A DNA stretch of 64,000 nt from JAGNNV01 sp031412915. GTDB lineage: Bacteria; Acidobacteriota; Vicinamibacteria; Fen-336; JAGNNV01. The notes beneath the pieces were generated by a model that was given only the letters and a program-made list of their open reading frames with translations, made no database searches and had not been told where the DNA came from. Both the position numbers and the translations under genes were made by a program. This document shows, one piece after another, positions 35,006 through 43,511 of this stretch. Numbering within the stretch: the stretch's first letter is position 1; each line of letters starts with the position of its first letter. The stretch covers positions 62,001-126,000 of the forward strand of contig JANODX010000123.1 in NCBI GenBank assembly GCA_031412915.1, read 5' to 3'.

Positions 35006-36343
35006 ATGAATCGACGCCAGTTCCTGAACCACGGCGTCCTCGCGGTGTCCGGCCTGGCCGTGACGGCGCCACCGGCGGGCGCGCAACCCTCCGGTGCCGC
35101 GGCCCTCGACGCCGCGCGCGCGCTGGCCCTGGCCCAGACCCGCCGCGCGGAGCTCGTGGACCTGCTCTCGCGGCTCATCGCCGTTTCGAGCCCGCTCGGC
35201 GAATCGGCCGAGCAGGCGCAGCGCCTGGTCGCCGACTACTTGAACACGCGCGGCTATCGCTCGGAGTTGACCACCGACGATCCCACGGCGTACACCTCGC
35301 ATCCCGATTACATGGCGCCCGCCACGCCGTATCCCGCCCCGGCCGTCAACCTCGTGGCCCGGGCGGCATCACGTCCGTCGAAAGTGGGGCTGTTCGCTCA
35401 CATCGACACCGAAGGCGCGGGCGCCGGCTGGACCTCCCCGCCGCTCACGGCCACGGTGCGCGACGGCCGTCTGTACGGACTAGGCGCCGCTGACGACAAG
35501 GGCGGCGTGGCCGCCATGGCCGTGGCCGCCGCGATCCTGCAGGCCAACGGGCGGCCGAGCCCGCTCGTGATGAGCCTGCACGGCAAGGGCGGTGGGAGTC
35601 GTGGCAGCCTGCCCACGTTCGCCCGCCTGCGCGAGTTCTCGCAGGTGCTCTACGTGCATCCGGCCGAGACGGGGCGCGGATTCGCCGACATCAAGCACAT
35701 CGTGCGCGGCGTGCTCGACATGCGCCTCACGGTAACCGGCTGGCGCGGCGACGTGCGCGAGCTCGGGAGCCCGGACAGCGCGTCGTTCTCCGAGGGTGGG
35801 GACGCCCTGCAGGCGGCGCTGGCGATGGTCGACGCGTGGCGGACGGGACCGCTCAAGGGCGCCGAGGTGAACGTAGGCGAGATCGCGGCCGGCGACCGCG
35901 TGGGCTCGGTGCCGGCGCAGGCCCGCGCCCGTGTACGCGTGCTCTTCGACGACGCACGCGCCTTCGGCGAGGTGCTTTTGGACGCGCGTCGCGAGTGCGA
36001 CCGGGTGGCGGCCGCGCGCAGCCGCGGCGACCACAAGATCACGGTTACGCTCGAGCGCGCCGGCCTGGGCGCCAACCACGCCTCCGTGCCGTGGGATTCG
36101 CCGGCGTGCCGCGTGCTGCGCGCCTCGATTGAAGACGTCACCGGCCGCGCGCCGGCGTCGTATCCGACCCACTTCGCCGGCGACATCCGGTATCCGATTC
36201 GCCTGGCCGGGGTGCCGGCCTTCGGCATGGGCTCGCTCGCCGGCGGCTTCTACGGCGCCGACGAGTGGGTGGATATCGACGACCTGGTGCGGCTCGTCGC
36301 CATCGTGATGGTGTGCGCCGACCGTTGGGCGGCGTTGCCCTAG
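35006..36343 (+). CDS. Tat-exported M20-family peptidase homologue lacking the Glu-Glu pair
   Basis: About 445 residues from ATG 35006. The N-terminus MNRRQFLNHGVLAVSGLAVT is a twin-arginine signal. The M20 fold is recognisable: GLFAHIDTEGAGAGWTSPP (H-x-D), YGLGAADDKGGVAAMAV (bridging Asp), and ASYPTHFAGDIRYP (C-terminal His). However the segment where active M20 enzymes have the catalytic and metal-binding Glu-Glu reads SLHGKGGGSRGSL, and the next acidic ligand site reads YVHPAETGRG. The protein may be catalytically dead, a binding protein, or use other residues. The start and stop are clean, so it is not obviously decaying. It belongs to the accessory stretch. Confidence 0.8.
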   Translation: MNRRQFLNHGVLAVSGLAVTAPPAGAQPSGAAALDAARALALAQTRRAELVDLLSRLIAVSSPLGESAEQAQRLVADYLNTRGYRSELTTDDPTAYTSHPDYMAPATPYPAPAVNLVARAASRPSKVGLFAHIDTEGAGAGWTSPPLTATVRDGRLYGLGAADDKGGVAAMAVAAAILQANGRPSPLVMSLHGKGGGSRGSLPTFARLREFSQVLYVHPAETGRGFADIKHIVRGVLDMRLTVTGWRGDVRELGSPDSASFSEGGDALQAALAMVDAWRTGPLKGAEVNVGEIAAGDRVGSVPAQARARVRVLFDDARAFGEVLLDARRECDRVAAARSRGDHKITVTLERAGLGANHASVPWDSPACRVLRASIEDVTGRAPASYPTHFAGDIRYPIRLAGVPAFGMGSLAGGFYGADEWVDIDDLVRLVAIVMVCADRWAALP

Positions 36344-36585
36344 GATCTGGGACTCCGCCGATCAGGATCATGCCCTCGCTCGTTGCCTCACGCGCCACCG
36401 CAGAATGGGCCTTGAGGTCGGGCTTGTTCGAGTAGGCGCAGCCCTTCTGGCGCGGCGCTCAATGAGAGCACGCTCTCCGCCGTGCGCTTCGACCTCAAAC
36501 ACCTGGCCGCGCTCGTTTCGCTTACGCTCCGAGAGATCATGGCCTGGTCAACCGGCGCAGGGTGAGCCCGGCAAGCGCCACCACT

Positions 36586-36800
36586 TCACTCGGTGCGGAG
36601 CGCGTTGAGTGGGTTGAGTGGGTTGACGCGGGTCGCCCGGCGGGCAGGAATGTAACAGGCGAGCAACGCCACCAGACTCAACACAAGCGGAGCGGCGATG
36701 AAGGTCAAGGGGACTGGTTCTGTAGAGCATGCCCGCAACCACCTGGCCGAGGCCCGTGGAGGCCGTACATCCAAGGCGCGGTTCGTCTATGCGGGCGCTG
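36586..36800 (-). pseudogene. FtsX/MacB-type ABC permease, frameshifted C-terminal remnant
   Basis: The minus strand encodes LTFIAAPLVLSLVALLACYI then PARRATRVNPLNPLNALRTE and a stop at 36586. This is the typical C-terminus of acidobacterial MacB/ADOP permeases (PARRATRxxPLxALRxE). The upstream piece GLGQVVAGMLYRTSP is in a different frame, with the shift in the CCCC run near 36712. The NPL unit is duplicated, matching the repeated GTTGAGTGG in the DNA. The remaining ~700 residues are absent. The preceding 36344-36585 segment shows no recognisable gene. Confidence 0.7.
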
Positions 36801-37016
36801 GAAAAGCACCGGACGCGTCGCTACCAGCCCGCGAACGCGCTCACCGCCGACGTTCGCCGGCATCTGAACAGCGAGCGCCCTAAGTGACCGACTCTCATCA
36901 ACGAGCAGGGTGGGAGCCTCGGCTCGCGCTGCAACCCCCGTGCAACCCCAGAAGGAATGGCGTGGGGGGCGAGAACCGCCGAAACTCACGAAACCAGCGT
37001 CGATACTGGGGAAAGA

Positions 37017-37094
37017 TGGTCGGGATGGGAGGATTTGAACCTCCGACCCCCTGCACCCCAAGCAGGTGCGCTATCCAGGCTGCGCTACATCCCG
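37017..37094 (-). tRNA. tRNA-Pro (anticodon GGG)
   Basis: Read on the minus strand: acceptor CGGGATG/CATCCCG, D arm GCGC...GCGC, anticodon stem CCTGC/GCAGG with loop TTGGGGT giving GGG, T arm GGAGG-TTCAAAT-CCTCC, discriminator A and encoded CCA. It follows merR on the same strand. Its 3' end faces the accessory stretch at 31.5-37.0 kb, the usual orientation for an island integrated at a tRNA. Confidence 0.95.
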
Positions 37095-37163
37095 ATGTAC
37101 GTCGACGTCAAGGGGGCGGAGTCTACCAGCGTTCCGGGGATCGGTACGACGCCCTTGGCGGCC

Positions 37164-37652
37164 CTATTTGCGTTCTAGAACGTTGAGAAGCGCCTTCAGC
37201 TCTTCCTTGACTTCCTGGAGGATGGCGCGCGTCTTGTCGTCCCGGGCCACCGCCGGCTCCCCCGACGTGTCCGGATGGGCCATGGCCGCCCGGATCGCGG
37301 CGGCCGACGGAGTAGGCCCGATTTTCGCGTCCGGCTCGGCGCCGTCGAAAGCGCTCTCCAATGCGGCGGGCGAAACCGGCGTCACGACTCGGCCCGCCTG
37401 CTCCTGCTCGATCTTCTTGCGCGCGCCGGCCACCGTGAAGCCTTCGCCATAGAGCAGTTCTTTGATCCGGATGACCGTCTCGATGTCTCGACGCCGGTAG
37501 ATCCGCTGACCGGAACTGTTCTTGGCGGGCGCCAGGGTCGGGAACTCGGTCTCCCAGTACCGCAACACGTAGGGCTGGATGTCCGTGAGTTCGCAGACCT
37601 CGCCGATCTTGAAGAACAGCTTGTTCGGTATCTTGCGCTCGGTCACGTGCAT
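37164..37652 (-). CDS. MerR-family transcriptional regulator
   Basis: A 162-residue protein. Residues ~12-80 form a MerR winged helix: LFFKIGEVCELTDIQPYVLR, YWETEFPTLAPAKNSSGQRIY and RRRDIETVIRIKELLY. Further on is GEGFTVAGARKKIEQE. The C-terminal half is low-complexity with a terminal helix (AILQEVKEELKALLNVLE), with no metal-binding cysteines. This is the MerR-like protein commonly encoded directly after ihfA in diderm bacteria. It lies 17 bp after ihfA and 69 bp before tRNA-Pro(GGG). Confidence 0.9.
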   Translation of the reverse strand: MHVTERKIPNKLFFKIGEVCELTDIQPYVLRYWETEFPTLAPAKNSSGQRIYRRRDIETVIRIKELLYGEGFTVAGARKKIEQEQAGRVVTPVSPAALESAFDGAEPDAKIGPTPSAAAIRAAMAHPDTSGEPAVARDDKTRAILQEVKEELKALLNVLERK

Positions 37653-37669
37653 TCAGACTCGGGCCGACA

Positions 37670-37963
37670 TCAAGCGGAGGCTTCCGGTGAAATCGCGGCC
37701 GCCTCAACCTGGGGAGAAGACCTGAAAAAGATCGACTTCCGCGACCGGATGGCGATGATGTCGCCGGTCTTGGGGTTTCGGCCCCGGCGCTCGCGGCGAG
37801 TCTTGACGAGAAACGTCCCGAATCCCGTGATTTGGACCTTTTCACCACGCAGCAGACGCTCGCGAAGGAGGCGAAAGAAGGTGTCGACAAGGCGCGCAGC
37901 TTCACGACTGGACAGGCCGCCGTGACGTTCGTACACGGCGCGGGCGATGTCGGCCTTGGTCAA
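37670..37963 (-). CDS. ihfA: Integration host factor alpha-like / HU-family DNA-bending protein
   Basis: A 97-residue DNA-bending protein. The HU/IHF core is TKADIARAVYERHGGLSSRE, VDTFFRLLRERLLRGEKVQI, TGFGTFLVKTRRERRGRNPK and TGDIIAIRSRKSIFFRSSP. The beta-arm has RNPKTG with the minor-groove proline. The synteny with merR supports the IHF alpha assignment, though HU cannot be excluded. A second HU-family gene lies at 39661. A sigma-70-like promoter lies about 105 bp upstream within the der 3' end. Confidence 0.9.
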   Translation of the reverse strand: MTKADIARAVYERHGGLSSREAARLVDTFFRLLRERLLRGEKVQITGFGTFLVKTRRERRGRNPKTGDIIAIRSRKSIFFRSSPQVEAAAISPEASA

Positions 37964-38065
37964 ACGAAGACTCCTAACCTGGAGACGAGGGGAGGGGGGG
38001 TCGGAATGAAGAGAGCGGAGAAAAATTCACTACATCAGCGCTTTAGACCGATGCAATTAAACGAG

Positions 38066-38095
38066 ATTATGAATGGCGGACAGATCGCTTGTCAA
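38066..38095 (-). promoter_or_regulatory. Sigma-70-like promoter for ihfA-merR, inside the end of der
   Basis: On the minus strand TTGACA (38095-38090) and CATAAT (38071-38066) are separated by 18 bp. The -10 contains the stop codon of der. Downstream is an AT-rich leader to the ihfA start at 37963. The match is close to consensus for a GC-rich genome. Confidence 0.5.
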
Positions 38096-39566
38096 TCCGA
38101 GTTTTTCGAACCTCTAAATGACTTGAACTGTCCTGAGGTATCTCTTTTCCGCTGTTTGGTTTACCATCGGTTCTGGGCCTGGGAATCGCCTTCCTCATCT
38201 TGAACGACTGAGGTCCGGAGCGGGAGCGCCGCACCCTGAGCCAGATCCGAATCGGCGACCCCTCGAACCCGAATTCCTTTCGCAGGCAGTTGATCAGAAA
38301 GCGTTCGGACGAGAAGTGCAGCTCGCCCTCCCGATTGACCGAGAGTGTGAACGTGGGCGGGTCGACGCGGATTTGCGCGGCGTAGAGAAGGTTGACGCCC
38401 TCGGCGCCCTTCTTGAACCTTATGGGATTCCGAGCCACCGCGTCCTGAAGGCAGCGGTTGAGGGGTCCGGTGGGAACCCGGCGCGACCACTCCACCCGGG
38501 CGTGGTCGATGGCCGTGAAAAGGTCTTTCCGCCCCATCCCGGTCTTGGCGGAGACGAGCACGACCGGCGCGTACTCGAGGAACTTGACGCGATAGGAGAA
38601 CTCTTCGCGCATCTGGGCCGACGTCTTGTTCAGCGTCTTCGCGAGGTCCCACTTGTTCACCGCCACCACCACCGCCCGGCCCGACTCCTGAATCAGGCCG
38701 GCAATCGTCGCATCCATTTCGCGCATGCCGTCCTCGGCCGAAACCAGGAGGACGCAGACTTCAGCCCGATCGATGGCTCGCTTGGCCTGGACCACGGCCA
38801 CATGATCCGCCCCGTCCTCCAGCAACCGGACTTTACGGATGCCGGCGGTATCGACGAAAAGGTACGGCTTGCCCTGCCAGGCGACCAGGGAGTCGACGGC
38901 ATCCCGGGTGGTCCCGGAAACCGGGGAGACGATCGAGCGCTCCTCGCCCACGAGGCGGTTGAGCATCGACGATTTCCCGACGTTGGTGCGGCCAACCAGG
39001 GCCACTCGAACGGGATGGACGTTCTCGTCCTTTTCCTGTATCTCGGGCGCCTTCACGACCTTGCAGACGAGGTCGAGAAGATCGCCGATCCCCTCGTTGT
39101 GTTCGGCTGAGATCGGGAATGGTTCGCCAAAACCAAGGCGAGCGAACTCGTTGGTCTCGCGCCGGCTCGCTTCCGCCTTGTTGATGACCAGTAGAACGGG
39201 CTTGCCTGAAGAGCGGACCTTCCGAGCGAGAGCCTGGTCGTCCGGGAGGAGGCCGGACTGCGCATCGACAAGCAGGACGACCAGGGCGGCCTGACCGATG
39301 GCCACATCGGCCTGGGCTTTGCTCAGCTTGAGGAAGAGTTCGTCGGCCCCCGGGGATAGCCCGCCCGTATCGACGATCCTGAACTCCTTTCTCTGCCATT
39401 CGACCCGGCCGTAGGCCCGGTCCCGGGTGGACCCCGGCTTGGAATCGACAATGGCCTGCCTTCGCCCGGTAAGCCGATTGAAAAGAGTGGACTTACCCAC
39501 ATTGGGCCGGCCTACCACCGCAACCAGCGGTAAAGCGTCGATTTCGGTTGTGGATTCAGGCGTCAC
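38067..39566 (-). CDS. der: GTPase Der (EngA), tandem G domains
   Basis: A 499-residue ribosome-assembly GTPase. G domain 1 has VVGRPNVGKSTLFNRLTG, VDTGG and INKAEA; G domain 2 has LVGRTNVGKSSMLNRLVG, FVDTAGIRK and VNKWDL. The KH-like C-terminal domain (~385-445) has NPIRFKKGAEGVNLLYAAQ and ends SPIRIWLRVRRSR. It is followed by a ~55-residue extra tail rich in Ser, Lys and Arg (RKAIPRPRTDGKPNSGKEIP), beyond the usual ~440-460 residues. The start codon ATG 39566 is 11 codons before VVGRPN, as expected. Divergent from the HU gene at 39661. Confidence 0.95.
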   Translation of the reverse strand: MTPESTTEIDALPLVAVVGRPNVGKSTLFNRLTGRRQAIVDSKPGSTRDRAYGRVEWQRKEFRIVDTGGLSPGADELFLKLSKAQADVAIGQAALVVLLVDAQSGLLPDDQALARKVRSSGKPVLLVINKAEASRRETNEFARLGFGEPFPISAEHNEGIGDLLDLVCKVVKAPEIQEKDENVHPVRVALVGRTNVGKSSMLNRLVGEERSIVSPVSGTTRDAVDSLVAWQGKPYLFVDTAGIRKVRLLEDGADHVAVVQAKRAIDRAEVCVLLVSAEDGMREMDATIAGLIQESGRAVVVAVNKWDLAKTLNKTSAQMREEFSYRVKFLEYAPVVLVSAKTGMGRKDLFTAIDHARVEWSRRVPTGPLNRCLQDAVARNPIRFKKGAEGVNLLYAAQIRVDPPTFTLSVNREGELHFSSERFLINCLRKEFGFEGSPIRIWLRVRRSRSGPQSFKMRKAIPRPRTDGKPNSGKEIPQDSSSHLEVRKTRIDKRSVRHS

Positions 39567-39660
39567 ATCGTCTATCCTAATTGCAAGAGCCCTTGCTGCT
39601 AGCCAGGGAGCTAATGAACGTAGGCGTTTCCTGCCCTAGAAATCCGCAGAAGGAAGTCCG

Positions 39661-39975
39661 ATGAGCCTCATCAAGGCCGATCTCATTGATCAGATTGCAC
39701 TAGCAGCCGATCTCACCCGCGTCCGGGCCGAGATGGCCGCCGAAGCCGTCATCGAGTCGTTCAAGGAAGCGCTCCTGAGCTCGCAGCGCATCGAGATCCG
39801 CGGATTTGGCGTGTTCATCATTCGGCCCCGGAAGCGCGGGATCGGCCGGAATCCCAGAACGGGCCAGGAGGTTCCGATTCCTCCCGGTCGCAGCATCCGC
39901 TTCAAGCCCGGCAAAGAGATCGAGTCGACCGAGATCGTCTCCTCGCCCCCCGAAACCCCAAAACCCACAGAGTAG
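39661..39975 (+). CDS. HU/IHF-family DNA-binding protein
   Basis: A 104-residue protein starting at ATG 39661 after AGAAGGAAG. The HU fold is SLIKADLIDQIALAADLTRV, AVIESFKEALLSSQRIEIRG, FGVFIIRPRKRGIGRNPRTG and QEVPIPPGRSIRFKPGKE. It may be IHF beta pairing with the protein at 37670, or a homodimeric HU. A short acidic, proline-rich tail follows. It is divergent from der and followed by the repeat cluster at 39987. Confidence 0.92.
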   Translation: MSLIKADLIDQIALAADLTRVRAEMAAEAVIESFKEALLSSQRIEIRGFGVFIIRPRKRGIGRNPRTGQEVPIPPGRSIRFKPGKEIESTEIVSSPPETPKPTE

Positions 39976-39986
39976 CGAGGCCTGGG

Positions 39987-40145
39987 CCCTTCGACGCTTC
40001 GACAGGCTCAGCGCAGGCAAGCTCAGGGACCCTGGCAGACTGCAAACGGTGGCTGAGCTCGTCGAAGCCACCGTCGATCCCTTCGACGCTTCGACAGGCT
40101 CAGCGCAGGCAAGCTCAGGGACCCTTCGACAGGCTCAGGGACCCC
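39987..40145. repeat. CCCTTCGACAGGCTCAGGG-family repeat cluster with internal hairpin
   Basis: An exact 47-bp direct repeat (39987-40033 and 40079-40125) begins CCCTTCGACGCTTCGACAGG and ends GCTCAGGGACCCT. A 19-bp short form follows at 40122-40140. Between the two copies, ACGGTGGCT (40046-40054) and AGCCACCGT (40066-40074) form a perfect 9-bp stem with an 11-base loop. Related units occur in inverse orientation at 61356-61443. The cluster is between the HU gene and the priA stop, both transcribed toward it, so it may also end transcription. Confidence 0.85.
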
Positions 40146-40170
40146 AGGCAGACCCTGGTACCGCCGCCTT

Positions 40171-42612
40171 CTACATGAGGCTCATGGGGTCCACATCGAC
40201 CGCGAGGCCCGGGAATCGCAAGGGGCCAAACTCCGCGATCAGCGCTTCATGGACGGTCTGGTGGATGAGGCTCCGCTTGCCTCGTACGACCACTTGATAG
40301 CGGAACTCGTCTCGAACCTTCGACAACGGTGAGGGCGCTGGGCCGAGGACGCCCGCCTTCAACGTCGCCTTCAGACGCCGAGCGATGCTTCGCGCGTTCT
40401 TCGCCACCTCATCCTCGACCGGGCCGCGAAACTGCAGGTTGATCATGGCCTCGTGAGGCGGGTAGCCCATGGTGCGTCGGAACTCCATCTCACGATCGAA
40501 GAATGCGTCGTAGTCCTGGTTCTGGGCGAATTCGATCGCGTAGTGCCTGGGATTGTGGGTCTGGAGCAGAACCTCGCCCGGAAGGTCGGCCCGCCCCGCC
40601 CGGCCCGCCACCTGAGTGAGCAGCGCAAACGTCCGCTCGGCGGATCTGAAGTCGGGAAGGCCAAGGCCGACGTCGGCGTCGATCACGCCCACCAGGGTGA
40701 CCTTGGGGAAATCATGGCCCTTCGCGATCATCTGGGTTCCCACCAGGATGTCGGTCTCGTGACCCTCGAACCGGTGCAGGACGTTCTCGACCGCGCGCCT
40801 CCGGGCCGCGATGTCGCGGTCGATCCGGTCGATGCGCGAGTCGGGGAACGCGGCCTGGAGGACCTCGGCCACCCGCTGCGTGCCGTACCCCTGAAGGCGA
40901 AGATAGTCGCCTCGACAGGCCGAGCAACGGCTGGGCGTTGCCTTCGTCAGACCGCAGTAGTGACACTGCGCCTGTTCGCCGCGGCGGTGAAGGACAAGAG
41001 CCACCGAGCAGTGCGGGCACTGCGCGGAGGCCCCGCACTCGCGGCACACCAGGCTCGTCGCATAGCCGCGCCGGTTCAGGAGCAACACCGTCTGCTCCTT
41101 CCTGACCAGGCGTTCGCCAATGGCGTCGATGAGGGGCGGGGTGAGGATCGCGGTCGGAACCTTCAGTTTCTTCCGGTCGATAATGTGGACGCGGGCCAGG
41201 CCCATGGGGCCCACCCGCGTTCGCAGGCGCAGCCAGGCGTAGCGACCCTTGATGGCGTTCAGGCGCGACTCCATCGAAGGGGTGGCCGAACCCAGCAGGA
41301 TCACCGCCTTCTCGAGCCGGGCGCGATAGACCGCGACATCCCGGCCGTGGTAGCGCGGCGCATCTTCCTGCTTGTAGGCCGAGTCATGTTCTTCATCGAC
41401 CACGATGAGGCCCAGGTTCTTTAGGGGCGCGAACACCGCCGACCGCGCTCCCACCACGACCCTAGCCTCGCCGCGTCGCGCTCGCCACCATTCGTCGTGC
41501 CGGACACCCTCGGCCATATCGCTGTGGAGCACGCTCACCGCATCGCCGAACCGCTCGCGCGCGGCCCGCACCAAAGTCGAGGTGAGACCGATCTCCGGAA
41601 CCAGGAGAAGTGCCGTCTTGCCGAGTTCCAGCGCCTTCTGGGCGGCGCGGAGGTAGATCTCGGTCTTGCCGCTTCCCGTCACCCCTTCAAGAAGAATGGG
41701 CGCGAACTCGGATTCGCCGAGAGCGACCGCGACTTTCGTGTCGGCCTCCGACTGCTCGGGGGTGAGAATGCGCTCCTCGGGCCGCACGGGGCGGAGGGCG
41801 CGCTCAACATTGGGGTCGGGCCGGCGTTCGGACACTTCCATGCCGATGGTCACGAGACCCTTCTTCTCGAGCGATTTCAAGGCCTGACGCCTCGACGCCA
41901 CTTCACCGACGATGTCTCGAACCGCCGCGGAGCCACCTCTCTCCTTCAACCGCGCCGCCACTTCCAGGGCCCGGCCGCTCAATTCCGCAGCCTCAATCCC
42001 GGGCTCCGCCGTCGCGACCTGCACTCGCTGAAAATCGGTGGTCGCAAGTTCCGCCTCGAATTCGATGAGGCCCAACTGGTCGAGTTTCAGGAGACGAGCG
42101 GTTACATCCTTATCGAGGCGCGCGGCCAAACCCCCAACCGACATCTGACCCCCGGCGTCCCGAAGCGCTTGAAGCACGGGATCGCTCGCGGCCGCAGTGA
42201 GACTCCCGGGCGACCCCACAGCCTTCAGCCGGACGAGGCGTTTCGAAGCCCGCACACCCCCGGGCGGAGCCACCAGACGCGTGGCCTGACCTATCGGACC
42301 GATGTAGTAATCGGCCACCCACAGGGCCAGTTCCAGCAGACGTTCCGTGACGAGGGGTTCTTCGTCCAGGACTGCGGTGAGGTTCTTGGAGACGACGCCT
42401 TCCTTGGGCCTCGCCTCCCCGTTTACCACGACACCCATCACCCGCCGCTTGCCGAAGGGAGCTTCAACGCGCGACCCCCTCGGCACATCGGGCCATCCCG
42501 GGGGGACGCGATACGTCATGGGCTGCATCAATGGCAGGGGAAGGGCCACGTCGACGAAACGATCGGAGGCGGCCTCGGGCTCGGTCAGATCAGGAAGGGA
42601 TTTCTGCTGCAT
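40171..42612 (-). CDS. priA: Primosomal protein N' (PriA helicase)
   Basis: About 813 residues from ATG 42612 (TAGGAGAG upstream; GTG 42642 is an alternative). PriA restarts stalled replication forks. The N-terminal DNA-binding part has DVALPLPLMQPMTYRVPPGW and GSRVEAPFGKRRVMGVVV. Helicase motifs: GVTGSGKTEIYLRA, VDEEHDSAYKQED, LLGSATPSMES, VGTQMIAKGHDFPKVTLVG and QVAGRAGR. The zinc-binding insert has four paired cysteines in CRECGASAQCPHC and CHYCGLTKATPSRCSAC. Length is on the long side of the family (~730). It lies 40 bp after the udg start-to-stop boundary on the same strand, so udg-priA form a DNA-maintenance pair. Confidence 0.96.
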   Translation of the reverse strand: MQQKSLPDLTEPEAASDRFVDVALPLPLMQPMTYRVPPGWPDVPRGSRVEAPFGKRRVMGVVVNGEARPKEGVVSKNLTAVLDEEPLVTERLLELALWVADYYIGPIGQATRLVAPPGGVRASKRLVRLKAVGSPGSLTAAASDPVLQALRDAGGQMSVGGLAARLDKDVTARLLKLDQLGLIEFEAELATTDFQRVQVATAEPGIEAAELSGRALEVAARLKERGGSAAVRDIVGEVASRRQALKSLEKKGLVTIGMEVSERRPDPNVERALRPVRPEERILTPEQSEADTKVAVALGESEFAPILLEGVTGSGKTEIYLRAAQKALELGKTALLLVPEIGLTSTLVRAARERFGDAVSVLHSDMAEGVRHDEWWRARRGEARVVVGARSAVFAPLKNLGLIVVDEEHDSAYKQEDAPRYHGRDVAVYRARLEKAVILLGSATPSMESRLNAIKGRYAWLRLRTRVGPMGLARVHIIDRKKLKVPTAILTPPLIDAIGERLVRKEQTVLLLNRRGYATSLVCRECGASAQCPHCSVALVLHRRGEQAQCHYCGLTKATPSRCSACRGDYLRLQGYGTQRVAEVLQAAFPDSRIDRIDRDIAARRRAVENVLHRFEGHETDILVGTQMIAKGHDFPKVTLVGVIDADVGLGLPDFRSAERTFALLTQVAGRAGRADLPGEVLLQTHNPRHYAIEFAQNQDYDAFFDREMEFRRTMGYPPHEAMINLQFRGPVEDEVAKNARSIARRLKATLKAGVLGPAPSPLSKVRDEFRYQVVVRGKRSLIHQTVHEALIAEFGPLRFPGLAVDVDPMSLM

Positions 42613-42652
42613 GGCGCGGGCTCTCCTACCGGTGGCCTGCACAAAGCCCTTG

Positions 42653-43459
42653 CTAGTCGGCGCGCGGACCCAGCATGTCCATCACGAGTTTCAGATCTTC
42701 CCAGACCGTCTTTTTAGCGGACGGATTTCGGAGCAGGTATGCCGGGTGGTACGTCGGCATTACGGGAATGCCGTCCCACGAAGCGAAGCGGCCCCGGAAC
42801 CTTGAAATAGGATCCGCGGTTTTCGCCATGAACTTTCCCGCGGTGGCGCCCAGCGCCACGATCACCCTTGGCTGAATGGCCTTGATCTGCGCTTCGAGGA
42901 AGGGCTGGCAGGTCAGGATCTCATCCGTCTCGGGCGGCCGATTGCCCGGGGGCCGGCACTTGATGACGTTCGCGATGAAGACATCCGCCCGCTTCATTTT
43001 CATGCCCTTCTCGACCATGTCGGTCAGCAGTTGGCCGGCCCGACCCACGAAGGCGAGCCCTTGAACGTCCTCATCGGCACCCGGCGCCTCGCCCACGAAC
43101 ATCAACTCCGCGGCCGCGTTCCCCTGGCCGTGCACGATCTTGGTGCGGCCTTCACAGAGTCGGCATCGCTTACAGTCGCCGATGTCGTCCTTTATCGACT
43201 GCAGCGCGATTTCGATGGCGCCGGCATCGCGCTCGACACCAGCGTTGCGAGCCTCCAGGGTGGCAAGCGTCTCTGGAGCGGCCACCCGCATCGGCGGGAT
43301 CGGCGCGGGCGCGGCGGACGCGGTCAGGGCGGGAGGGATCTTGCGCCCGGCTTGACGGCCCCTCTTCTCCGCCTTGACCCCGATGCGGTCGAGCGATCCG
43401 AGGAACTTCCCCATCGCCACGAGGTCGTGCAGAACCGGATCATCCATGGGGCAGAGCAT
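42653..43459 (-). CDS. udg: Family-4 uracil-DNA glycosylase (4Fe-4S)
   Basis: A 268-residue repair glycosylase removing uracil from DNA. The 4Fe-4S cysteines are in DCKRCRLCEGRTKIV and KCRPPGNRPPETDEILTC. The active-site motif is FVGEAPGADEDVQGLAFVGR and the second motif PTYHPAYLLRNPSAK. The N-terminal ~95 residues (before the first Fe-S motif) are a low-complexity Ala/Pro extension longer than in most relatives. An alternative start is ATG 43447. It is upstream of priA in the same orientation. Confidence 0.95.
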   Translation of the reverse strand: MLCPMDDPVLHDLVAMGKFLGSLDRIGVKAEKRGRQAGRKIPPALTASAAPAPIPPMRVAAPETLATLEARNAGVERDAGAIEIALQSIKDDIGDCKRCRLCEGRTKIVHGQGNAAAELMFVGEAPGADEDVQGLAFVGRAGQLLTDMVEKGMKMKRADVFIANVIKCRPPGNRPPETDEILTCQPFLEAQIKAIQPRVIVALGATAGKFMAKTADPISRFRGRFASWDGIPVMPTYHPAYLLRNPSAKKTVWEDLKLVMDMLGPRAD

Positions 43460-43511
43460 AAGAGGGACTCAAGGCTTGCCGGGTCCCAACGCGGAGATGG
43501 CCTTCCGAGAA

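Noticed and set aside
36344..36585. Possible extra gene remnant in the island before the permease fragment
   Set aside because: Short open frames on both strands have no recognisable family; insufficient support.
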